Numbered from the stretch's first letter, positions 25,515-36,096 are shown. The stretch is 64,000 nucleotides of DNA from Rhodanobacter sp. B05 (GCF_002001085.1 NZ_MUNU01000017.1:124001-188000), one strand, 5' to 3'. Numbers and translations are program-made. The notes: generated by a model not told the origin, from the letters alone.

Positions 25515-27125
25515 TTAGTGCCGGAAGTGGCGCATCCCGGTGAAAACCATCGCCATGTCGTGCTCGTCGGCCGCGGCGATCACCTCGGCATCACGCATTG
25601 AACCACCCGGCTGGATCACCGCGCTGATGCCGGCGGCGGCCGCCGCGTCGATGCCGTCACGGAACGGGAAGAAGGCGTCACTGGCCATCACCGAGCCGCG
25701 CACTTCGAGCTTCTCGTCGGCCGCCTTGATGCCGGCGATCTTCGCGCTGTAGACGCGGCTCATCTGGCCGGCACCGATGCCGATCGTCTGGCGGTCCCTG
25801 GCGTACACGATGGCGTTGGACTTGACGAACTTGGCCACCTTCCAGGCGAAGATCATGTCGTGGATCTGCGCTTCGGTCGGTGCGCGGCGGGTGACGATCT
25901 TCAGATCCGCCGCGCTGACCATGCCAAGGTCGGCACTCTGGATCAGCAGGCCCGAGCCGACACGCTTGGAACTGTTGCCGGGATGGGCGTGCAGCAGGCT
26001 GCCGTCGGTAGGCAGCGGAATCACCAGCACGCGCACGTTTCCCTTCTTCTTGAACGCGGTCAGCGCGTCGTCCGCATAGCCCGGCGCCAGCACCACTTCG
26101 ACGAACTGGCGCTCGACGATGGCTTTCGCGGTGGCCAGGTCCACCTCGCGGTTGAACGCAATGATGCCGCCGAACGCCGAGGTGGGATCGGTCTGGTAGG
26201 CGAGGTCATACGCACGACCGATGCCGTCCAGGCTCACCGCCACGCCGCACGGATTGGCGTGCTTGACGATCACGCAGGCGGGTTTGACGAAGCTGCGCAC
26301 GCACTCCCATGCGGCGTCGGCATCGGCGATGTTGTTGAACGAGAGCTCCTTGCCCTGCAACTGGCGGAACGTCGCCAAGGTGCCCGGGTGTGGATACAGG
26401 TCGCTGTAGAACGCGGCCTGCTGGTGCGGATTCTCGCCGTAGCGCAGATCCATCAGCTTGGTGAAGCGGCCGTTGACCTGCGCCGGGAAGGCGGCATGGC
26501 CGGCGATCGCGTCGTGCGTGTCATTAAGTTCCAGGCCGGACAGGTAATCGCTTATCGCGCCGCCGTAATTGGCCACGCGATTGAACGCGGTCACCGCCAG
26601 CTTGAAACGGGTGGCGCGGGTCAGACCGCCATGCTGTTCGATTTCCGCCAGCGCGTCTTCGTACTGTTCGGGCGAGGTCAGCACGCCGACGTCGTTCCAG
26701 TTCTTCGCCGCCGAACGCAGCATCGCCGGACCGCCGATGTCGATGTTCTCGATCGCGTCCTCCAGGGTGCAGCCGGGCTTGGCCACGGTGGCTTCGAACG
26801 GGTACAGATTCAGCACCAGCAGGTCGATCGGCGCGATGCCGAGTTCGGCCATCACGGCATCGTCGGTGCCGCGCCGGCCGAGCAGGCCACCGTGCACTTT
26901 CGGGTGCAGCGTCTTGACCCGGCCGTCCATGATCTCGGGGAAACCGGTGACCTCGCTGACATCGGTGACCGCAATGCTGGCCTCGCGCAGCGCCTTCGCG
27001 CTGCCGCCGGTGGAGAGCAGTTCGATGCCCCTGGCGGCGAGGCGCCGACCCAGGTCGATCAGGCCGGTCTTGTCGGAGACGCTGAGCAGGGCGCGACGGA
27101 CCGGGACGAGCTGGGGAGCGGGCAT
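25515..27125 (-). CDS. purH: Bifunctional AICAR formyltransferase/IMP cyclohydrolase
   Basis: The product is 536 residues and catalyses the last two steps of IMP synthesis. The N-terminal IMP cyclohydrolase domain (about 1-200) begins [20 protein letters not shown] and includes [18 protein letters not shown]. The C-terminal formyltransferase domain includes [14 protein letters not shown] and [12 protein letters not shown], with the catalytic Lys-His pair in KHANPCG, and ends with [10 protein letters not shown] and [11 protein letters not shown]. The length is normal. The gene follows fis on the same strand, with 72 bases between, the usual order in Xanthomonadales. Purine repression cannot be judged from the sequence. 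Confidence 0.97.
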   Translation of the reverse strand: MPAPQLVPVRRALLSVSDKTGLIDLGRRLAARGIELLSTGGSAKALREASIAVTDVSEVTGFPEIMDGRVKTLHPKVHGGLLGRRGTDDAVMAELGIAPIDLLVLNLYPFEATVAKPGCTLEDAIENIDIGGPAMLRSAAKNWNDVGVLTSPEQYEDALAEIEQHGGLTRATRFKLAVTAFNRVANYGGAISDYLSGLELNDTHDAIAGHAAFPAQVNGRFTKLMDLRYGENPHQQAAFYSDLYPHPGTLATFRQLQGKELSFNNIADADAAWECVRSFVKPACVIVKHANPCGVAVSLDGIGRAYDLAYQTDPTSAFGGIIAFNREVDLATAKAIVERQFVEVVLAPGYADDALTAFKKKGNVRVLVIPLPTDGSLLHAHPGNSSKRVGSGLLIQSADLGMVSAADLKIVTRRAPTEAQIHDMIFAWKVAKFVKSNAIVYARDRQTIGIGAGQMSRVYSAKIAGIKAADEKLEVRGSVMASDAFFPFRDGIDAAAAAGISAVIQPGGSMRDAEVIAAADEHDMAMVFTGMRHFRH

Positions 27126-27197
27126 GAGCGGATTTCCAGGGAGGGAAAGCCGGTCATTATAGCCGCCCGAATGGTGGGCGGCTTTCGATCGTTGCGC

Positions 27198-27500
27198 TTA
27201 CAACAGGCCGTGCGCCGCCAGCTTCTTGCGCAGGGTGGCGCGATTGATGCCGAGTGCGGCGGCCGCGCGACTCTGGTTGCCGTCGTGGAACGCCAGCACT
27301 TCGCGCAACAACGGTACTTCGACTTCGCGCAACACCAGCGCGTGCAGGCCTTCGGCACATTCGGTATCACCGATGTCCGCAAGATAGCGAAGTACCGTGC
27401 GGCTGACGCATTCGCTCAACGCGCTATAGGAGCCGGCAGCATGCGACGAGGACGAAAGGGCGGCCTCGGCTGCAGGCAGTCTTGCGGCATTCACGGACAT
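27198..27500 (-). CDS. fis: DNA-binding protein Fis
   Basis: The product is 100 residues (E. coli Fis has 98). The C-terminal helix-turn-helix GNQSRAAAALGINRATLRKKL (residues about 74-94, quoted only in part elsewhere) matches Fis almost residue for residue. The dimer-forming middle includes VSRTVLRYLADIG. Fis bends DNA and shapes the nucleoid, rRNA transcription and recombination. The first 30 residues are Ala/Ser-rich and variable. The ATG at 27500 is chosen because it gives a family-like length; an ATG ten codons upstream is possible. It lies between the DUF3426 gene and purH on the same strand. Confidence 0.94.
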   Translation of the reverse strand: MSVNAARLPAAEAALSSSSHAAGSYSALSECVSRTVLRYLADIGDTECAEGLHALVLREVEVPLLREVLAFHDGNQSRAAAALGINRATLRKKLAAHGLL

Positions 27501-27657
27501 TTTCCCTCGCGTACGATGCGGCGGCTGCATGGGCCGCTGCCTTTGGTGATGACGGATGTTGCGCTCGCGACATGGATCGAATGCCGACTGGCATCCATGG
27601 CGAGGGGTCGAGTCTACCCGTGTGCGCCGGCAATTTTAAGTACCTGTCGCGCCCGAT

Positions 27658-28515
27658 TCATTCAAAACCGAATTCGAACGCCACCGCCTTGTCGCCGGGA
27701 TCCTCCACCTCCAGCAGCAGCACGGCGCTGGCGCCCGGCGCCAGGCCGCGGCGCAGGATCGCACCATCATCGAGGTATTCCTGCGGCTGCAGGCGGCGCA
27801 TGGCCAGTCGCTGTCCCTGCGCATCCGAGAGCGTGATCGTCAGCACGGGGTAGGGTTGGGTGAAGTCGGCATCGTTGCGCACGCTGGCGCTGATCATCAA
27901 CGCGTTCGGCACGCTGGGATGGGCTTGCACATTGCTGGCGAGCAGGCGCAACTCGGCCGGCGCCGCAACCAGCGGGAGCTCGCAACCGAGCACGGCACAA
28001 CTGCTGCGCAGCCAGCCGCCGACGACGGGGTTGCGGACCAGGGCGTCGCGCTCCGCCCAAGCCAGCTGGGCCAGCAGCAACGAGGACAGCAGCGCGCAGG
28101 CGAGCACCCATGGCCAGTTTCGTTCGCCGGAGGCCGCGCGGGTGCGGCGCGGTTGCTCGCGTGTCCGCCTGGGCGGCCGCTTTCCGCGCGGCTCGCGTGC
28201 AAAGCGCGGCGCGAACACCAGTTGCGAAAAGTCTTCGCTCGCCGTCGTCACGGGCGCAACGGGGTCGTCGACCGTCACCACCGCCGACGATTCGGGCTGC
28301 GGCCGGTAGACCACCAGGTCGACGCATGGTGGCTCGAACGCGGGCTCGTTCACCGGCAGTTCGACGAACGGCTCGGGCGGCAGTTGGTCGGTGAGCGTGG
28401 CGACGCTATCGAAGCCGGCGCCGCAATGTCCGCACAGGACGTGGCCATGGGCCTGCGCCAAGGTGTGCGCATCCAGCGAGAAGACGGACAGGCATTCGGG
28501 ACACTGGGTATACAT
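27658..28515 (-). CDS. Zinc-ribbon and DUF3426 membrane protein
   Basis: The product is 285 residues. An N-terminal zinc ribbon has CPEC (residues about 5-8) and CGHC (about 28-31), as in the MJ0042 family. A disordered acidic then Arg-rich linker follows, then one membrane helix (WPWVLACALLSSLLLAQLAW, about 129-148). The DUF3426 domain (about 165-285) has HPSVPNALMISASVRNDADF. This architecture is regularly encoded between prmA and fis in Xanthomonadales and pseudomonads. The function is unknown; a zinc-sensing link between cytoplasm and periplasm is a guess. The ATG at 28515 opens directly on the zinc ribbon. Confidence 0.85.
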   Translation of the reverse strand: MYTQCPECLSVFSLDAHTLAQAHGHVLCGHCGAGFDSVATLTDQLPPEPFVELPVNEPAFEPPCVDLVVYRPQPESSAVVTVDDPVAPVTTASEDFSQLVFAPRFAREPRGKRPPRRTREQPRRTRAASGERNWPWVLACALLSSLLLAQLAWAERDALVRNPVVGGWLRSSCAVLGCELPLVAAPAELRLLASNVQAHPSVPNALMISASVRNDADFTQPYPVLTITLSDAQGQRLAMRRLQPQEYLDDGAILRRGLAPGASAVLLLEVEDPGDKAVAFEFGFE

Positions 28516-28618
28516 GCGGGCCGCTGTCGATCGATATGGCCGCAAGCTTACCAGCCTGTGCGTGGCACTCCGCGGAGCCAGGCCATCGGCACGCGACATG
28601 CGCGGTCCGTCGATGCCG

Positions 28619-29518
28619 TCAGGCGCGACGCCGACCGCTGATGCGTACCCAGTCTTCGCGGGTGTCCACGCGCAGCTCGTCGAACCACTCGGCGTAACGT
28701 TGCAGCAGCTCGTCCTGCTGGCCGGCGAGGATGCCCGAGATCGCGAACGGTGCGCCGGGCTTCGCGGCGGCGGCGAAGGTAGGCGCGAGTTCGCCGAGCG
28801 GACCGGCGAGGATGTTGGCGATGAAGATGTCGGCCGGCCTGGCATCGGCATCATGCGGCAGGAACAGCGCCAGTTTCGTGGCGACGCCGTTGCGTTCGGC
28901 ATTGTCGGCCGAGGCGATGAGTGCCTGCGGATCGTTGTCGATGCCGACCGCGCTGGTCGCGCCGAGCTTCAGTGCGGCGATCGCCAGGATGCCGGAGCCA
29001 CAGCCGTAGTCGATGATCGTCTTGCCAGCGAGGTCGAGGCCGTCCAGCCATTCCAGGCACAGCGCGGTGGTCGGGTGGGTGCCACTGCCGAACGCGAGGC
29101 CGGGATCCAGTCGGACCACCACCAGGTTCTCATCGGCAGGTGGTTCGATGTTCCACGGGTAGATCCACAGCCGGCGACCGAATGGCATCGGCTTGAACTG
29201 ATCCATCCAGGCGCGTTCCCAGTCCTGATCGGCGACATCGGCGAAACTCAGCTGGTCCGGTTCGAGCCATGGCAGCAACTCGCCCAGTGCGGCGCTGAGG
29301 CCGCGCCGGTCGGCGTGTTCGTCGAACAGCGCGTTCAGCGTGATCGTCGACCACAGCGGCAACTCGCCCACGCCCGGCTCGAAGATCGCCTGCTCGTCCG
29401 GCGTCTCCGCGTCGGCATCGCGCAGGGTGATCGACAGGGCACCGAGATCCTCCAGCGCTTCTTCCGCCGCGGGCTGCTGTTCGATGCGGACGATCAGGGA
29501 TAGTTCGAGAAAAGGCAT
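28619..29518 (-). CDS. prmA: Ribosomal protein L11 methyltransferase
   Basis: The product is 299 residues and trimethylates L11 using SAM. An N-terminal substrate-recognition domain (about 1-65) is joined to a Rossmann domain with LAFGSGTHPTTALCLEWL, the SAM motif IDYGCGSGILAIAA, and IFIANILAGPL in the active site. These three are diagnostic. The start is the ATG at 29518. Upstream of it on the coding strand there is no Shine-Dalgarno sequence but a pyrimidine-rich palindrome (29522-29674) that ends exactly at the accC stop. accC, accB and prmA probably form one transcription unit. Confidence 0.94.
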   Translation of the reverse strand: MPFLELSLIVRIEQQPAAEEALEDLGALSITLRDADAETPDEQAIFEPGVGELPLWSTITLNALFDEHADRRGLSAALGELLPWLEPDQLSFADVADQDWERAWMDQFKPMPFGRRLWIYPWNIEPPADENLVVVRLDPGLAFGSGTHPTTALCLEWLDGLDLAGKTIIDYGCGSGILAIAALKLGATSAVGIDNDPQALIASADNAERNGVATKLALFLPHDADARPADIFIANILAGPLGELAPTFAAAAKPGAPFAISGILAGQQDELLQRYAEWFDELRVDTREDWVRISGRRRA

Positions 29519-29521
29519 AAG

Positions 29522-29674
29522 GCGAGGAGTGAGGGAAGAGGAGTGAGTAGAGAGAAGAGAGAAGAGCGGGAGTTGTGACGAGTGCATCAGAGGGGAGAGG
29601 AATGCCGGCTTCTGACGGGAAGCAGGATGTGCCTGCTTTCTCTCACTCCTCACTCATCTTCCCTCACTCCTCGC
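29522..29674. repeat. Purine/pyrimidine-rich inverted repeat between accC and prmA
   Basis: Perfect 18-base inverted arms (29522-29539, gcgaggagtgagggaaga, and 29657-29674) enclose further gagtgag, agagaag and tctcactcc units. It occupies the whole intergenic space: the right arm touches the accC stop codon at 29675 and the left arm begins four bases from the prmA ATG. No gene is seen inside. Confidence 0.75.
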
Positions 29675-31042
<1,368 letters not shown>

Positions 31043-31070
31043 GGGATTCGGGATTCGGGATTCGGGATTT
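31043..31070. repeat. gggattc heptamer array, accC side
   Basis: Four tandem copies of gggattc (the last ending gggattt) start at the base next to the accC start codon. A similar array in the opposite orientation stands at 31461-31491 next to the accB stop. The same heptamer occurs in the loops of both REP elements at 4710 and 9378. Confidence 0.85.
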
Positions 31071-31094
31071 GTAAGAGCGAGGGCCGGCGTTGCA

Positions 31095-31478
31095 TCAGTC
31101 ACCTCTCTTGGCCTGGATGGATCGGATAAGCGCGTTGAGTTTGGCAAAGACTCGATTGATCAGCTCAGTTACATCCTGTGTACCGGAGACATAAACGAGT
31201 CGCTCGGCGATTTGCAATTGTGTGTCCAGTTCTGACAGGGAGCCACGAGCCATAGACAAGAACCGCAGGTACTCGGGTGTGGATCGGCGGGCCGCGCCCT
31301 CCGCGATGTTCGAGGGTATGCTGATCGCGGCACGCCGTAGTTGCGAAGTGAGGGTAAAGCGTTCGGAGTCTGGGAAACCGGCACTGATTCGATAAATGGC
31401 TTCGACCAGATCCATCGCGTCGCGCCACACTTCCAGCCGCTCATGCGGTCGCTGCTGTGACGAATCCCGAATCCCCAT
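31095..31478 (-). CDS. Four-helix bundle protein, 23S rRNA intervening-sequence (S23/IVP) family
   Basis: The product is up to 127 residues. The family pattern is plain: [18 protein letters not shown], then [33 protein letters not shown], and [20 protein letters not shown] (each a separate helix of the bundle). These proteins are often encoded in 23S rRNA intervening sequences or in mobile spacer cassettes; the biochemical role is unknown. The first codons (MGIRDSSQQ) are themselves part of the heptamer array, so the start is uncertain. The gene lies inside the accB-accC operon, in the same direction, flanked by inverted heptamer arrays. Confidence 0.85.
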   Translation of the reverse strand: MGIRDSSQQRPHERLEVWRDAMDLVEAIYRISAGFPDSERFTLTSQLRRAAISIPSNIAEGAARRSTPEYLRFLSMARGSLSELDTQLQIAERLVYVSGTQDVTELINRVFAKLNALIRSIQAKRGD

Positions 31479-31491
31479 TCCCGAATCCCGG
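31461..31491. repeat. gaatccc heptamer array, accB side
   Basis: Degenerate copies of gaatccc (cgaatcccgaatcc and attcccgaatcccgg) form the inverted partner of the array at 31043-31070. It begins five bases from the accB stop codon. Part of it codes for the first residues of the four-helix bundle protein. Confidence 0.8.
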
Positions 31492-31495
31492 CTCC

Positions 31496-31954
31496 TCAGG
31501 CAATCACGAACATGGGTTCGTCGAATTCCACCGGCTGGCCGTTCTCGACCAGAATGGTCTGTACGGTGCCGGCCACGTCGGCCTCGATCTGGTTGAACAT
31601 CTTCATCGCCTCGATGATGCCCAGTGTCTCGCCGGCCTTCACCTGCTGGCCGACCTTGACGAAGGCCGGCGTACCCGGGGTGGCCGAGGCGTAGAAGGTG
31701 CCGACCATCGGCGCCTTGACCACATGGCCGGCGGGCAGCGCGTCGGCGACGGGAGCCTCGTTGACGGCAGCCACTGGCGCAGGCGCGGCCACCGGTGCCG
31801 CGGCTACCGGGGCGGCGGTCGCGGCAGCCACCGGCACGGCACCCTTGGGTACGCGCGACAGGCGGACGACTTCCTCGCCCTCCTTGATTTCCAGTTCGGC
31901 GAGGTTGGATTCCTCGAGCAGGTCGATCAGTTTCTTGATTTTGCGCAAATCCAT
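31496..31954 (-). CDS. accB: Acetyl-CoA carboxylase, biotin carboxyl carrier protein
   Basis: The product is 152 residues. The N-terminal part starts [20 protein letters not shown]. An Ala/Pro/Val-rich flexible linker follows (about 38-75), then the biotinyl domain (about 78-152) with EAMKMFN, where Lys118 carries biotin. It shuttles carboxyl groups between AccC and the carboxyltransferase. The start at 31954 matches the family. It is 80 bases downstream of aroQ, the usual aroQ-accB-accC order in gammaproteobacteria; the interval to accC is unusually long. Confidence 0.96.
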   Translation of the reverse strand: MDLRKIKKLIDLLEESNLAELEIKEGEEVVRLSRVPKGAVPVAAATAAPVAAAPVAAPAPVAAVNEAPVADALPAGHVVKAPMVGTFYASATPGTPAFVKVGQQVKAGETLGIIEAMKMFNQIEADVAGTVQTILVENGQPVEFDEPMFVIA

Positions 31955-32033
31955 CGGATCAGCCTTTGGTCGGTCATGCCACGCATGGTGGCTGGAATTG
32001 AAAAGAATCGAATTGGGCAGCCGGTCGCCCGGT

Positions 32034-32489
32034 TCAGGCCATGGTGGGCGCGGCCTGCAGGCGCTTGATCGCCGCCTCCAGCGCCAGGTCATAGCTGGTG
32101 CTGCCGAAACCGCAGATCACGCCAACCGCCAGGTCGGCGAGGTGCGAATGGTGGCGGAACGGCTCGCGCGCAAACACGTTGGACAGGTGCACTTCGATGA
32201 ACGGGATCGCGGCGGCGGCGAATGCATCGCGCAGCGCGATGCTGGTGTGGGTGAAGGCGCCGGCATTGCACAGGATCAGGGCGGTCTGGTCGTCCCGGGC
32301 CTGGTGGATGCGATCGATCAGTTCATGCTCGGCATTGGATTGGAACCAGACCAGGGCATGCCCCGCCGCCTGCGCGCGCCCGGTCAGCGCCTGGTTGATT
32401 GCGGTGAGGGTTTCGCTCCCGTAGAGCTTCGGCTCGCGGGTACCCAGCAGGTTGAGATTGGGCCCATGCAGGACCAGGATCTTGGCCAC
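32034..32489 (-). CDS. aroQ: 3-dehydroquinate dehydratase, type II
   Basis: The product is 151 residues, the size of this dodecameric enzyme of the shikimate pathway. The N-terminus is [17 protein letters not shown], with the catalytic Tyr23 in [18 protein letters not shown] and [15 protein letters not shown] carry the remaining active-site residues, including catalytic His101. The start is a GTG at 32489: it gives the conserved four-residue lead before LVLHGPN, and no ATG in frame would. aroQ, accB and accC form a common operon. Confidence 0.95.
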   Translation of the reverse strand: MAKILVLHGPNLNLLGTREPKLYGSETLTAINQALTGRAQAAGHALVWFQSNAEHELIDRIHQARDDQTALILCNAGAFTHTSIALRDAFAAAAIPFIEVHLSNVFAREPFRHHSHLADLAVGVICGFGSTSYDLALEAAIKRLQAAPTMA

Positions 32490-32632
32490 GAAACCGTCCA
32501 GCTTGCGTCCGGATGTCCCGGCACCGGGCGCAGTGTGCGCGCACCGGTTGATGTTGTCCAGTTCACTGTAGATCGACGATGTTTGACGGAGAAGTGCGGG
32601 ATTACCCTGCGCTGGCGTATGTCCGGCGGCCT

Positions 32633-33178
32633 TCAGGGTCGCGTCTGGACGGGTGCCAGCCAATCATCCAGTTGCGCAGGAGACAGCGCGCCGGCATGAG
32701 TCGCCAAAATGCGCCCATCTGCGCCTACAAGTACGCTAAAAGGGATTATCTCGCTGCTATCGCCAAGTTGAAGCGAGGTGCTTGGTGCCTCCAGTTGGCC
32801 CAGCAAAATCGGGTAACTTACCGGATGTGCGGACAGAAAGGCACGAACGCGTTCGGGTTCGTCCATGGCGATTCCGAGTACGATCGCCCCATGATCGCCG
32901 AACTTTCGCTGTACCTGGTTCAGCGCCGGCATTTCCTCCAGGCACGGACCGCACCAGCTGGCCCAGAAATTCAGCAGCAGCCGCCGGCCACGGTAGTCGG
33001 TCAACCGGTGTGGGCGGCCTTGAAGATCTGGCAGGAGCAGGGCCGGCAAGGGCCGGCCGATCATCGCGGCGTTTACGAGACCGACCATCGGCGCTTGCCG
33101 CTGGTGCTGGATGAAGCCGCCGAGGATGGCGGCCAGCGCGGCCAGCGCCAGGATCAGGCTGGTGCTGCGACCGGGCAT
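32633..33178 (-). CDS. TlpA-like thioredoxin-fold protein
   Basis: The product is 181 residues. An N-terminal membrane anchor or signal (residues about 6-24) precedes a periplasmic thioredoxin fold with the redox motif WCGPC (Cys76 and Cys79) in [17 protein letters not shown]. This is the TlpA/ResA-like family of thiol reductants that receive electrons from DsbD or CcdA-type membrane proteins. The start ATG overlaps the dsbD stop (TGATG), so the pair is cotranscribed and DsbD is the likely electron donor. Targets might be cytochrome c haem ligation or an envelope protein. The 143 bases to aroQ hold no clear terminator. Confidence 0.88.
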   Translation of the reverse strand: MPGRSTSLILALAALAAILGGFIQHQRQAPMVGLVNAAMIGRPLPALLLPDLQGRPHRLTDYRGRRLLLNFWASWCGPCLEEMPALNQVQRKFGDHGAIVLGIAMDEPERVRAFLSAHPVSYPILLGQLEAPSTSLQLGDSSEIIPFSVLVGADGRILATHAGALSPAQLDDWLAPVQTRP

Positions 33179-35376
33179 CAGCGCGCGGCGTCGGTCAGCG
33201 CCCGCTCGACCATCGAGGAGGTCAGCACGGTGGACAGTTGCCGGCCGGGGCCGCCGTGTTTCGGGAACACGACGTACAGTGGTACCCCCGGCGAATGGTA
33301 TTGCGCGAGGAATGTGCTGATGGCCGGGTTGACGTCGGTCCAGTCGCCTTTCATGTAGACCGCGCCGGTGCGTTGCAGTAGGTCGCGGAATCGCTGCGTG
33401 TCCAGCACGGTGTGCTCGTTCGCCTTGCAGGTGACGCACCAGTCGGCGGTCATGTCGACGAATACGGGCGTGCCGGCGGCGCGCAGTTCGGCCAGCTTCT
33501 GCGGGCTGTAGGCGACCACGCCATCCTCGGTCGCCGTGGCACTGGACGGTGGGGGCACCCGGGTCAACAGTGCCATCGGCACCAGCGTGGCGATCGCCAG
33601 TACCGCGACCGCAAGCTTGCTGATGGCGCCGCGCGAACGACTGCGCTCGAACCACCACAAGGTCATCGCCAACAGTACCATCGCCACCAGGACCAGACCG
33701 ACGGCATCGGCACCGCGCTGGTTGGCCAGCACCCAGACCAGCCAGGCGGCGGTGAGGTACATCGGGAAGGCCAGCACCTGCTTCAGCGTTTCCATCCAGC
33801 GTCCCGGCCGCGGCAGCAGGCGTGCCAGCGCAGGCACGAAGCCGATCGCCAGGAACGGCAACGCCAGGCCGATGCCCAGCATCAGGAACACCAGCAGTGC
33901 CGACAGCATCGGCGCGGTGAAGGCGTAAGCCAGGGCGCTGCCCATGAACGGTGCGGTGCATGGCGTGGCGACCACCACCGCCAGCACGCCGGTGAAAAAG
34001 TCACCGGCCGCGCCGGCGCGGCCGGCCAGACCGGCACCGGTATTGCCCAGCGAGGCGCCGAACTGCACCACGCCGGACATCGACAAACCCACCGCCAGCA
34101 TCACGCAGGCCAGCACGCCTACCACCAACGGCTGCTGCAACTGGGTGCCCCAGCCGAGCGCATGTCCGGCCTCGCGCAAGGCCAGAATGCCAAGCCCCAA
34201 CACAGCGAAACTGCACAGCACCCCGGCGGCATAGAACAAGGCATGGCTGCGTCGGGTGGCGGGGTTTTCGCCGCTCTCCAGCACGCTGACCGCCTTGATC
34301 GACAGCACCGGCAGCACGCAGGGCATCAGGTTCAGCACCAGACCGCCGCCCAGCGCCAGCAACAGCGCGGCAATCAGGCTGATCTGCAGCGGGCCGCCAC
34401 CGACGTCCGCTGCAGGTGGCGGCGCCGTGGTTGCCAGCGCGGTGCCGGTTACTGCGGAGCTGTCGCCCAGATCGATGGTCACCCCGCGGTTCATTACCGG
34501 GTAGCACAGGCCGCCTTCCTGGCAACCCTGGAAACTCGCCTCCAGTTCCAACTGCTTGCGCCCGGCCAGGTCGCCTTGCACCGTCACCGGCAGATCGACC
34601 TCGTCGAAGTACACGATGACATCGCCGTGATGTTCGTCGTGATGCGCGACACCCGCCGGCCACACCGGCTTCAGGTCGAGGCCTGGCGCATCGCTCAGTC
34701 GCAGACTGGTCTGGTCACGATAGAGGTAGTAGCCCTTGGGCATCGTCCAGCGCAGCAGCAGCTGGTGCGGGCCTTGCGCCAGCGCGGCAAAGGCGAAGGC
34801 CTGCTCGGGTGGCAGGGCTGCGCCGGTGCCACCCGCAGACGGGCTGCCGAGCGCCTGCAGCGCGGCGCCCAGCGATGCGGGCCTCGTCGCGGGCGGTGAG
34901 GGCGTGATGGTGTTGGTGCCGGCCGGCAACGGCAGATCGATCTGCTCGGTATGCGGCGGATAGCAGATCTTCGGATCGACCTCGTGGCAGCCCTGATACT
35001 GCACGCTCAGCTTCAGCCGGGTGGTGCCGGCGGCGACGGTGTACGGCAACGTGGCGTCGACGCCGTGATGGTAGGTCTCCACGTCGCCCAGGTATTCGTC
35101 GTGATGCTTCTCGCCGTCCGGCAGTTGTGCCTCGCCCAAGGTCACGCCGTCGCCGCCCTTGAACTTCATGCGGCCGCGGTAGAGGTAATAGTCCGGCGCG
35201 ATCGTCCAGTGCAGTTTCAGCACGCCCGGCACGGCGGCATCGGCGCTGAGCTTGTACGCCTCGGTGACCGGCAGCAGGTCGGCGGTGCTCTGCGCGAACG
35301 CGGGCGGTACTGCCAGCATCAGGGCAAGCAGGATCAACAGGAGCGAGGTCGGGCGGCCATGCAACGGGGAATGCAT
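33178..35376 (-). CDS. dsbD: Thiol:disulfide interchange protein DsbD with duplicated alpha domain
   Basis: The product is 732 residues, against 565 in E. coli. After a signal peptide (about 1-28) come two tandem periplasmic alpha domains. The first has GCHEVDPKICYPP and the second has GCQEGGLCYPV, each a Cys pair of the DsbD alpha type. A membrane domain of about eight helices follows, with the redox cysteines in LMPCVLPVLS and TPCTAPFMGS. The C-terminal thioredoxin-like domain has ADWCVTCK. It moves electrons from cytoplasmic thioredoxin to periplasmic partners. The second alpha domain may serve an additional partner, such as the TlpA-like protein encoded next to it. Confidence 0.93.
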   Translation of the reverse strand: MHSPLHGRPTSLLLILLALMLAVPPAFAQSTADLLPVTEAYKLSADAAVPGVLKLHWTIAPDYYLYRGRMKFKGGDGVTLGEAQLPDGEKHHDEYLGDVETYHHGVDATLPYTVAAGTTRLKLSVQYQGCHEVDPKICYPPHTEQIDLPLPAGTNTITPSPPATRPASLGAALQALGSPSAGGTGAALPPEQAFAFAALAQGPHQLLLRWTMPKGYYLYRDQTSLRLSDAPGLDLKPVWPAGVAHHDEHHGDVIVYFDEVDLPVTVQGDLAGRKQLELEASFQGCQEGGLCYPVMNRGVTIDLGDSSAVTGTALATTAPPPAADVGGGPLQISLIAALLLALGGGLVLNLMPCVLPVLSIKAVSVLESGENPATRRSHALFYAAGVLCSFAVLGLGILALREAGHALGWGTQLQQPLVVGVLACVMLAVGLSMSGVVQFGASLGNTGAGLAGRAGAAGDFFTGVLAVVVATPCTAPFMGSALAYAFTAPMLSALLVFLMLGIGLALPFLAIGFVPALARLLPRPGRWMETLKQVLAFPMYLTAAWLVWVLANQRGADAVGLVLVAMVLLAMTLWWFERSRSRGAISKLAVAVLAIATLVPMALLTRVPPPSSATATEDGVVAYSPQKLAELRAAGTPVFVDMTADWCVTCKANEHTVLDTQRFRDLLQRTGAVYMKGDWTDVNPAISTFLAQYHSPGVPLYVVFPKHGGPGRQLSTVLTSSMVERALTDAAR

Positions 35377-35520
35377 CGATATTCTTCTTTCGGATCGTGC
35401 GCGGATGCGCAGCAGGGATTATGTGCCAGCTTCCAGCCGCGGATGCGGGGTGCGACGTCGTGCCCGGCTCACTGGCGGCGGAACGGTGTCGCTTCAGAGC
35501 CGGAAGGGTGCGGAGGCGTT

Positions 35521-35847
35521 TCAGCTATCTGTTTGAGTGCGCACCCAGTCCAGGTAAGTTGCATGGCCGCGTTCCACCGGCACGGCGATCAATTCCGGCA
35601 GATCGCAAGGGTGCAGTTCCAGCAGGCGGGCCTTCAGTGTCTCGAAACGATCGGCGGTGGTCTTGATCAACAGCAATTCTTCCTTGTCCGTGGTCGTCGT
35701 ACCCTGCCAGCAATAGGTGGATTGCACGCCAGGCAACCGGTTGACGCAGGCGGCCAGCCGCTCATTCACCAGCGTTTCGGCCAAGGTCTGCGCGCTGGCG
35801 GCGTCGGGGCAGGTGCAGTAGCAGAGCAGGACGGTGGACGCGGACAT
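35521..35847 (-). CDS. cutA: Divalent-cation tolerance protein CutA
   Basis: The product is 108 residues, the typical length. Conserved CutA stretches are present: VLLCYCTCPDAASAQTLAETLVNERLAACVN (quoted in part: NERLAACVN), the strand VQSTYCWQG, and EELLLIKTT, then LHPCDLPELIAVPVERG. CutA forms a very stable trimer and has been linked to copper tolerance; the exact role is unresolved. It stands upstream of dsbD on the same strand, 144 bases away. In other gammaproteobacteria cutA also lies next to dsbD (established context, from memory), which supports the assignment. Confidence 0.92.
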   Translation of the reverse strand: MSASTVLLCYCTCPDAASAQTLAETLVNERLAACVNRLPGVQSTYCWQGTTTTDKEELLLIKTTADRFETLKARLLELHPCDLPELIAVPVERGHATYLDWVRTQTDS

Positions 35848-35974
35848 GCGGGACTCGGGCGTCGGGAACGACCCAATTTAACAGAGTGACCCGTCATCTC
35901 CCTTGAGACCCTGATCCGGCCGCCCCATTGGCTGACGCAGGGTCACCGGATCGATCCCGGCCGCGATTTTTTTC

Positions 35975-36002
35975 TTGCAGTGGGGGCTTGCATCGCTAGA
36001 AT
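35975..36002 (+). promoter_or_regulatory. groESL promoter, sigma70-like
   Basis: TTGCAG (35975-35980) and TAGAAT (35997-36002) are separated by 16 bases. The -10 box abuts the CIRCE operator, so the transcript would start inside or at the edge of the operator. A sigma32-type promoter could also be present but I cannot make out a good one. Confidence 0.6.
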
Positions 36003-36028
36003 TGGCACTCATCTATGATGAGTGCTAA
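36002..36028 (+). promoter_or_regulatory. CIRCE operator (HrcA binding site)
   Basis: TTGGCACTC (36002-36010), a nine-base spacer and GAGTGCTAA (36020-36028) form the classic CIRCE inverted repeat, with one deviation (G for A at position 3). It overlaps the promoter and leader of groES, so HrcA should repress the operon until heat shock. hrcA itself is not in the window. Confidence 0.95.
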
Positions 36029-36096
36029 CAAGCGGTCCGCCCGGGCCGGCCTGTCAGTCCTCGCAAACTCAACCCACCGTCAAGCTGGAGCCACCC

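Noticed and set aside
31043..31070. Short tandem repeats considered as a CRISPR
   Set aside because: Units are 7 bases with no spacers, and no cas genes are present.
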